The notes below the pieces were generated by a model. The model worked only from the letters and a program-made list of their open reading frames with translations. It ran no database searches and was not told the origin of the DNA. This document shows, one piece after another, positions 1-3,377 of a stretch of DNA of 6,367 bases. Source of the DNA: an uncultured Clostridium sp. (lineage in GTDB: Bacteria > Bacillota > Clostridia > Lachnospirales > Lachnospiraceae); the NCBI GenBank assembly GCA_937902905.1, contig CALELW010000217.1:1-6367 (forward strand), in the 5' to 3' direction. A program made the translations under genes and the position numbers. Positions within the stretch are counted from its first letter, which is position 1. Each line of letters starts with the position of its first letter.

Positions 1-789
1 ACCGATTGTTGTGGCGCCTTTTCCCTCTGAGTTCATAGCTGCGCCGCTTGCGGCAAAAAGATGGGAATTTTCCGGTGCAATAATGGCATCTCCGGTCAAA
101 TTAAGAGTGCGGATAAATGCCTGTTTTAATTCTGTTAAAAAGTGCAGCGGACCGCCGAGAAAAGCAACGTTACCGCGAATCGGTTTTCCGCAGGCAAGAC
201 CACTGATCGTCTGGTTTACGACAGCCTGGAAAATCGAAGCGGCAAGGTCCGGTTTCGATGCACCCTCATTTATTAAAGGCTGAATATCGGTTTTTGCAAA
301 TACACCGCATCGTGCGGCAATCGGATATAAAGCCTGGTAATCTTTTGCATAGGTATTTAATCCGGCAGCGTCTGTTTTTAATAAGGTAGCCATCTGATCG
401 ATAAAAGAACCGGTACCACCGGCGCAAATACCGTTCATTCGCTGCTCAATACCGTCGGTAAAGTAGATAATTTTTGCATCCTCACCACCAAGCTCAATGG
501 CGACATCGGTCTGAGAAGCATAACTTTTTAAGGAAGTAGCAACGCTCACAACTTCCTGCACAAATGGAATATCAAGGTGCTTTGAGATGGCAAGACCACC
601 GGAACCGGTAATCATCGGTGCGATGTCACAGTCACCAAGCTCGTTATAAGCACGTTCCATAATTGCACGTAAGGTTTCCTGAATATTTGCGTAGTGACGC
701 TCATAGGCAGAAAACAGTATGTTATTGTTATCATCCAGCACAGCAATTTTTACTGTGGTTGAACCAATATCGATACCTACTCGTTTCAT
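1..789 (-). CDS. 2-hydroxyacyl-CoA dehydratase activase-type ATPase, BcrAD/BadFG family (3' end outside window)
   Basis: Only the first 263 residues are in the window; the frame is open to the left edge. It starts MKRVGIDIGSTTVKIAVLD, the phosphate-binding loop of the ASKHA (actin/hexokinase-like) ATPase fold. Further motifs are TGSGG (61-65), LGGEDAK (100-106), NGICAGGTGSF (119-129) and ARCGVFAKTDIQ (159-170), then a GNVAFLGGP stretch (206-214). Cys122 and Cys161 are 39 residues apart, the same spacing as the two cysteines that hold the bridging [4Fe-4S] cluster in the homodimeric activator HgdC of Acidaminococcus fermentans (family knowledge). Such activators use ATP to inject an electron into 2-hydroxyacyl-CoA dehydratases. 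Clostridia also carry a very long single-chain relative (over 1,000 residues, two ATPase domains plus dehydratase-like parts) of unknown role. The motif style fits that form, but the rest lies outside the window, so a stand-alone activator of about 260-270 residues remains possible. The start is fixed by AGGAGGT 4 nt upstream of the ATG. It is transcribed divergently from the LysM gene. Confidence 0.88.
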   Translation of the reverse strand, partial: MKRVGIDIGSTTVKIAVLDDNNNILFSAYERHYANIQETLRAIMERAYNELGDCDIAPMITGSGGLAISKHLDIPFVQEVVSVATSLKSYASQTDVAIELGGEDAKIIYFTDGIEQRMNGICAGGTGSFIDQMATLLKTDAAGLNTYAKDYQALYPIAARCGVFAKTDIQPLINEGASKPDLAASIFQAVVNQTISGLACGKPIRGNVAFLGGPLHFLTELKQAFIRTLNLTGDAIIAPENSHLFAASGAAMNSEGKGATTIG

Positions 790-799
790 AAGTACCTCC

Positions 800-850
800 T
801 AAAGTTTCCTATTAAAATGATTTTTTTGTTACTTAATTATCGAAACTTTA
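800..850. repeat. 9-bp perfect inverted repeat, left of the shared -10
   Basis: TAAAGTTTC (800-808) and GAAACTTTA (842-850) are perfect reverse complements separated by 33 bp. One arm touches the Shine-Dalgarno site of the activase gene and the other abuts its -10. The promoter-proximal arm lies mostly upstream of the predicted start near 843, so a DNA operator is more likely than an mRNA hairpin. An AT-rich chance match is possible. Confidence 0.4.
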
Positions 851-854
851 TTAT
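826..854 (+). promoter_or_regulatory. Candidate sigma-A promoter for the LysM gene
   Basis: TTGTTA (826-831), a 17-bp spacer and TATTAT (849-854) form a plausible plus-strand promoter. The -35 matches 4 of 6 and the -10 matches 5 of 6 positions. A start near 861 would give a leader of about 83 nt before the ATG at 944. The -10 lies on the same bases as the minus-strand -10 (850-855), so the two promoters would compete or form one symmetric bidirectional element. It is weaker than the opposing promoter. Confidence 0.4.
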
Positions 855-878
855 ACGACAAAAAGAATGGTTTTGCAA
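850..878 (-). promoter_or_regulatory. Candidate sigma-A promoter for the activase gene
   Basis: On the minus strand, TTGCAA (878-873) is followed after exactly 17 bp by a perfect TATAAT (855-850). Transcription would start near 843, giving a leader of about 54 nt to the ATG at 789. The -10 is perfect and the spacing optimal; the -35 matches consensus at 4 of 6 positions. This is the only good promoter I see for the minus-strand gene. Confidence 0.65.
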
Positions 879-909
879 CAAAATTAGAAAGAACAAATCG
901 CATTCTTTT
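861..909. repeat. 9-bp perfect inverted repeat, right of the shared -10
   Basis: AAAAGAATG (861-869) and CATTCTTTT (901-909) are perfect reverse complements separated by 31 bp. The first arm begins where the plus-strand transcript is predicted to start, so this could form a 5'-terminal stem in the LysM mRNA or act as a second operator. Arm length and spacing resemble the repeat at 800-850, but the arm sequences differ. Confidence 0.4.
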
Positions 910-943
910 GAATAGGATAATAAAAAAAGGCAGGAATCTGAAA

Positions 944-1387
944 ATGAATCAACGCTTTTGTAATGGAATGATACATGTCATTCGCTCCGGCGACAATCTT
1001 TACCAGCTGAGCAGACGCTACCGTGTTCCGCTTGCACTTATTCTGCGGGCAAATCCGTATGTGGATGTGTATAATTTAAGACCGGGACAGGAAATCTGTA
1101 TTCCGATGCCCTGTGGAAACGGACCGACGGCAGGACGGGGAATGCAGCAGGAAAATGTGGAAACAACCGAACAGGAGACAGATAACGAGGAATACGAAGA
1201 GGAACAAACGGCACAGTCAGAGGAAGAAAAAGAGGTGTCTTGTGTCTATCGTGCAGATGGAACAAAAAGCCTCGGAGCGATATTGAATGAGTGTGGTATA
1301 ACAATGGCAGAATTTTTTGAAAAGAATAATCCGGAGCAGATTATTATCGCGGCAGATGTCCTTTTTGAAGTGCCAAAGAAGGTTTGA
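944..1387 (+). CDS. Small LysM-domain protein without signal peptide
   Basis: A 147-residue protein. Residues 11-54 form a clear LysM domain: HVIRSGDNLYQLSRRY, then ILRANP and LRPGQEICIP, the usual start, middle and end of the fold. LysM binds N-acetylglucosamine-containing glycans such as peptidoglycan. An acidic, low-complexity linker follows (about 69-98, rich in Glu and Thr). Residues 101-145 end in NNPEQIIIAADVLFEVPKK and look like a second, degenerate LysM, because a SL-hydrophobic segment, an Asn-Asn-Pro and a closing VP recur in the right order. There is no signal peptide or membrane helix, so secretion is not evident. LysM proteins of this kind are known in spore coat assembly (SafA type) and phage tails, but nothing here proves either. 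I chose ATG 944 because AGGA (932-935) lies 8 nt upstream; an in-frame TTG at 908 has no ribosome site. Five cysteines (6, 52, 57, 100, 117) are notable for so small a protein. Confidence 0.85.
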   Translation: MNQRFCNGMIHVIRSGDNLYQLSRRYRVPLALILRANPYVDVYNLRPGQEICIPMPCGNGPTAGRGMQQENVETTEQETDNEEYEEEQTAQSEEEKEVSCVYRADGTKSLGAILNECGITMAEFFEKNNPEQIIIAADVLFEVPKKV

Positions 1388-1412
1388 CAAAGGTTATTAG
1401 AACCTTTATAAT
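1384..1412 (+). promoter_or_regulatory. Perfect consensus sigma-A promoter for the corA operon
   Basis: TTGACA (1384-1389), a spacer of exactly 17 bp (1390-1406) and TATAAT (1407-1412) match the sigma-A consensus at all 12 positions. The -35 overlaps the LysM stop codon (TGA 1385-1387). Transcription would start near 1419, leaving about 70 nt of leader before the CorA ATG. Such a strong core promoter usually implies high constitutive output or control by a repressor. Confidence 0.85.
1389..1407. promoter_or_regulatory. Palindrome filling the promoter spacer, candidate operator
   Basis: AAAGGTT (1389-1395) and AACCTTT (1401-1407) are perfect 7-bp inverted repeats with a 5-base centre (ATTAG). 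The palindrome fills the gap between -35 and -10 and overlaps one base of each. A dimeric regulator bound here would compete with RNA polymerase. I do not recognise the cognate regulator. As RNA it could form a weak 7-bp hairpin ending the LysM transcript, though only three T follow before the sequence turns mixed. Confidence 0.55.
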
Positions 1413-1432
1413 GAAAACGGATTAGTCAGACT

Positions 1433-1470
1433 CGGCGATGCCTTGTTTTCGGGGAATCGCCGTTGTCTTT
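1433..1470 (+). promoter_or_regulatory. Leader hairpin upstream of corA, possible attenuator or terminator
   Basis: CGGCGAT (1433-1439) pairs perfectly with ATCGCCG (1456-1462). After one G/A mismatch, CC (1441-1442) pairs with GG (1453-1454), possibly extended by two T-G pairs. The stem is followed by the T-rich TTGTCTTT (1463-1470). It lies inside the predicted corA leader and ends 12 nt before the Shine-Dalgarno site. It could terminate the LysM read-through transcript, attenuate the operon, or stabilise the mRNA. The T-run is interrupted, so full termination is doubtful. Confidence 0.45.
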
Positions 1471-1489
1471 GAAAGGAAGGTGAACAAGC

Positions 1490-2416
1490 ATGATTTCCAT
1501 TTATAAAACCATAGAAGACGATATGGTGGTGCTTGATAAAATAGAAGAGGGCTGTTGGATATCAGCCATTCACCCAAATGAGGAAGAATTGGCTTTTTTG
1601 GAGGAAGAAACCGGGATTGATTTGGATGATTTACGGGCACCTCTGGATGATGAGGAGCGTTCCCGTATCGAGTTGGAAGATGGTTACAATATGATTTTGG
1701 TGGACATCCCTTCACTGGATGAGAAAGACCGGTATGTCACGATTCCTCTTGGTATTTATATGACTAAGGAGCATATCATTACGATTTGTCTGGAAGAATC
1801 ACCGGTTTTGAAAGCGTTTGTAAACCGCAGAGTGCGCGAGTTTTACACATTCAAAAAGACCCGTTTTGTATTCCAGATTTTGTATCGGAACGCTGCTTCC
1901 TACCTGCGCTATCTGCGTATTATTGACAGAAAAAGTGACCAGATTGAGGAGAAACTGCATATTTCCCAGAAAAACAGTGAGTTGATTGAACTTTTGGAAC
2001 TGGAAAAAAGTCTGGTTTATTTTACCACTTCCCTTCGCTCAAATGAGGTCGTTTTAGAGAAACTTCTGCGAACGGAGCGCGTCAGAAAATATCCGGAAGA
2101 TGAGGACTTACTGGAAGATGTCATTATCGAGAATAAACAGGCGATTGAAATGGCAAATATATACAGTGGAATTTTAAGTGGCATGATGGATGCGTTTGCG
2201 TCTGTTATATCCAATAACTTAAATATTGTAATGAAGTTTTTGGCAACGGTTACGATTGTTTTATCAATTCCGACGATGATTGCCAGTTTCTTTGGAATGA
2301 ACTTTGATAATATTCCACTTGGACATTCGCCATTTGGATTTTTTACCATTATTATATTAACGCTTATTATTTCCGGCGTTGTGGCGTTGTTGTTCCGTAA
2401 AAAAGATTTGTTTTAA
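1490..2416 (+). CDS. corA: CorA-family divalent cation (Mg2+) transporter
   Basis: A 308-residue protein of about the usual CorA length (roughly 300-350). Residues 1-245 form a highly charged cytosolic domain, with a beta-rich N-terminal half and long amphipathic helices (about 105-245) that make the funnel in family structures. Two membrane helices follow: about 247-268 (starting IVMKFLATVTIVLSIP) and about 282-302. The signature Gly-Met-Asn is present at 269-271 (FFGMNF), directly after the first helix, where it forms the ion selectivity filter of the pentamer. The C-terminus is basic (RKKDLF) as expected. The periplasmic loop reads FDNIPLGHSPF and lacks the usual MPEL sequence with its acidic residue, so ion preference (Mg2+, Co2+, Ni2+ or other) cannot be stated. 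The start is supported by GGAAGGTG (1475-1482), 7 nt upstream. It is first in a presumed operon with the rhomboid-like and glycosyltransferase genes. I see no M-box type Mg2+ riboswitch, and the roughly 70-nt leader is too short for one. Confidence 0.9.
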   Translation: MISIYKTIEDDMVVLDKIEEGCWISAIHPNEEELAFLEEETGIDLDDLRAPLDDEERSRIELEDGYNMILVDIPSLDEKDRYVTIPLGIYMTKEHIITICLEESPVLKAFVNRRVREFYTFKKTRFVFQILYRNAASYLRYLRIIDRKSDQIEEKLHISQKNSELIELLELEKSLVYFTTSLRSNEVVLEKLLRTERVRKYPEDEDLLEDVIIENKQAIEMANIYSGILSGMMDAFASVISNNLNIVMKFLATVTIVLSIPTMIASFFGMNFDNIPLGHSPFGFFTIIILTLIISGVVALLFRKKDLF

Positions 2417-2457
2417 TAGGGAAAAGACGATTGTTGAATGGAGGTTAAAAAAGAACT

Positions 2458-3357
2458 ATGAGTTTATTAGACCGATTGGAGAGAACACGGTTTGGAAAAT
2501 TTGGCATTCCGAATCTGATGCGGTATGTCATTGGAGTTAATATTGTCGGAATTCTGCTTAGTCTTGTGAATCCGACGTTTTATTATTCGTATCTGAGTTT
2601 AGATATTGCAAGTATTCTGCATGGACAGGTTTGGCGTATTTTTACTTTTGTGTTAAGCCCATCCGGACAGTTTGGCGGTACCGGCATGGTTAGTTTATTG
2701 TGGTTTGCAATCTGGATTTTTGTATATTATTCCATTGGAACGAATCTGGAGCGCATGTGGGGAACTTTCCGCTTTAATTTATTTTATTTTGGCGGACTTT
2801 TACTGGTTGTAATTATGACATTTGTTTTTTATCTGTTTTTACAGCTTGGTATAGTGCCAAATGCTGCAACTGCTTATATGGATTATATGCTTTCAGCCAA
2901 TATTATGGATGATCTGAACCAGACGATGTTTTTAGCATTTGCCTTTGCATTTCCGGATGCACAGTTTCTTGTGTATTTCATTATTCCGGTTAAGGCAAAG
3001 TGGCTGAGTATTGTATATCTTTTGATGGATGGCTATATGTTTGTCCGCTATCTGATGATTGGATATTATTATTCGGCAGCGGTGATTTTGGTACTTTTAT
3101 TAAACTTCTTTATCTTTTATTTTATGGGACGTGGTTCTCTTACGCCAAAACAGGCGTACCATCAGAAGAAGAGAAAGATGGAATACAAGAAAAAAACAGC
3201 ACCTGTGCAGGGAAGTGTGCCAAGACATCATTGTGTGATTTGTGGCAGAACGGATGTGGACTCTCCGCAGTTAGAGTTTCGTTACTGCTCCAAATGTGAG
3301 GGAAATTATGAGTATTGTTCAGAACATTTATTTACCCATGAGCATGTGCATCATTAA
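2458..3357 (+). CDS. Rhomboid-fold membrane protein, probably a pseudoprotease, with C-terminal zinc-binding-like tail
   Basis: A 299-residue protein with about six membrane segments (roughly 22-40, 77-95, 107-130, 156-176, 182-202, 206-223). It resembles rhomboid or Derlin proteins: HGQVWRIFTFVLSPSG (55-70) matches the 'W-R-x-x-T' entry, GTNLERMWGTFRFNLFYFGG (94-113) matches the family's L1/second-helix region, and FPDAQFLVYFIIPVKAKWLS (165-184) matches the stretch after the active-site helix. The catalytic GxSG is absent, since the corresponding segment reads DDLNQTMFLAFAFAF. The last helices have no catalytic His either (YYYSAAVILVLLLNFF). It is therefore probably not a protease. The soluble tail has Lys-rich residues 228-247, then CVIC (259-262), CSKC (277-280), C287 and H290, and a His cluster (294-299), which looks like a zinc ribbon-like site. 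The start has GGAGG (2440-2444) at a rather long 13 nt. It follows corA by 41 nt and precedes the glycosyltransferase by 20 nt. Confidence 0.78.
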   Translation: MSLLDRLERTRFGKFGIPNLMRYVIGVNIVGILLSLVNPTFYYSYLSLDIASILHGQVWRIFTFVLSPSGQFGGTGMVSLLWFAIWIFVYYSIGTNLERMWGTFRFNLFYFGGLLLVVIMTFVFYLFLQLGIVPNAATAYMDYMLSANIMDDLNQTMFLAFAFAFPDAQFLVYFIIPVKAKWLSIVYLLMDGYMFVRYLMIGYYYSAAVILVLLLNFFIFYFMGRGSLTPKQAYHQKKRKMEYKKKTAPVQGSVPRHHCVICGRTDVDSPQLEFRYCSKCEGNYEYCSEHLFTHEHVHH

Positions 3358-3377
3358 AAGGAGGAAGGAATCGGAAA

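Noticed and set aside
11..283. Plus-strand open frame of 90 codons at the left edge
   Set aside because: It is antisense to the activase gene, which shows clear ATPase motifs in its own frame.
908..943. Upstream TTG start extending the LysM protein by 12 residues
   Set aside because: No Shine-Dalgarno site precedes 908, the added residues are not signal-peptide-like, and ATG 944 has AGGA at a good distance.
1389..1412. Palindrome after the LysM gene read as a rho-independent terminator
   Set aside because: The stem is 7 bp with only two G-C pairs and is followed by TTTATAATG, not a T-run. The exact fit between a perfect -35 and -10 makes an operator the better reading.
1411..1425. Four-codon ATG-AAA-ACG-GAT-stop at the start of the corA leader
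   Set aside because: It overlaps the -10 element and its ATG lies upstream of the predicted transcription start, so it would not be in the mRNA.
1413..1489. M-box (Mg2+) riboswitch upstream of corA
   Set aside because: The leader is only about 70 nt and holds a single hairpin. The M-box is much larger with several helices.
1438..1506. 22-codon upstream open frame (begins MPCFRG) overlapping the corA start, recalling leader peptides of Mg2+ transporters
   Set aside because: Its ATG is buried in the leader hairpin stem and has no Shine-Dalgarno site. The peptide shows no proline run or acidic run typical of Mg2+-sensing leaders. It is probably chance.
3000..3299. Plus-strand open frame of 99 codons overlapping the rhomboid-like gene
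   Set aside because: It is a frame-shifted shadow of the zinc-tail region, and its apparent cysteines come from the other frame. It has no ribosome site.
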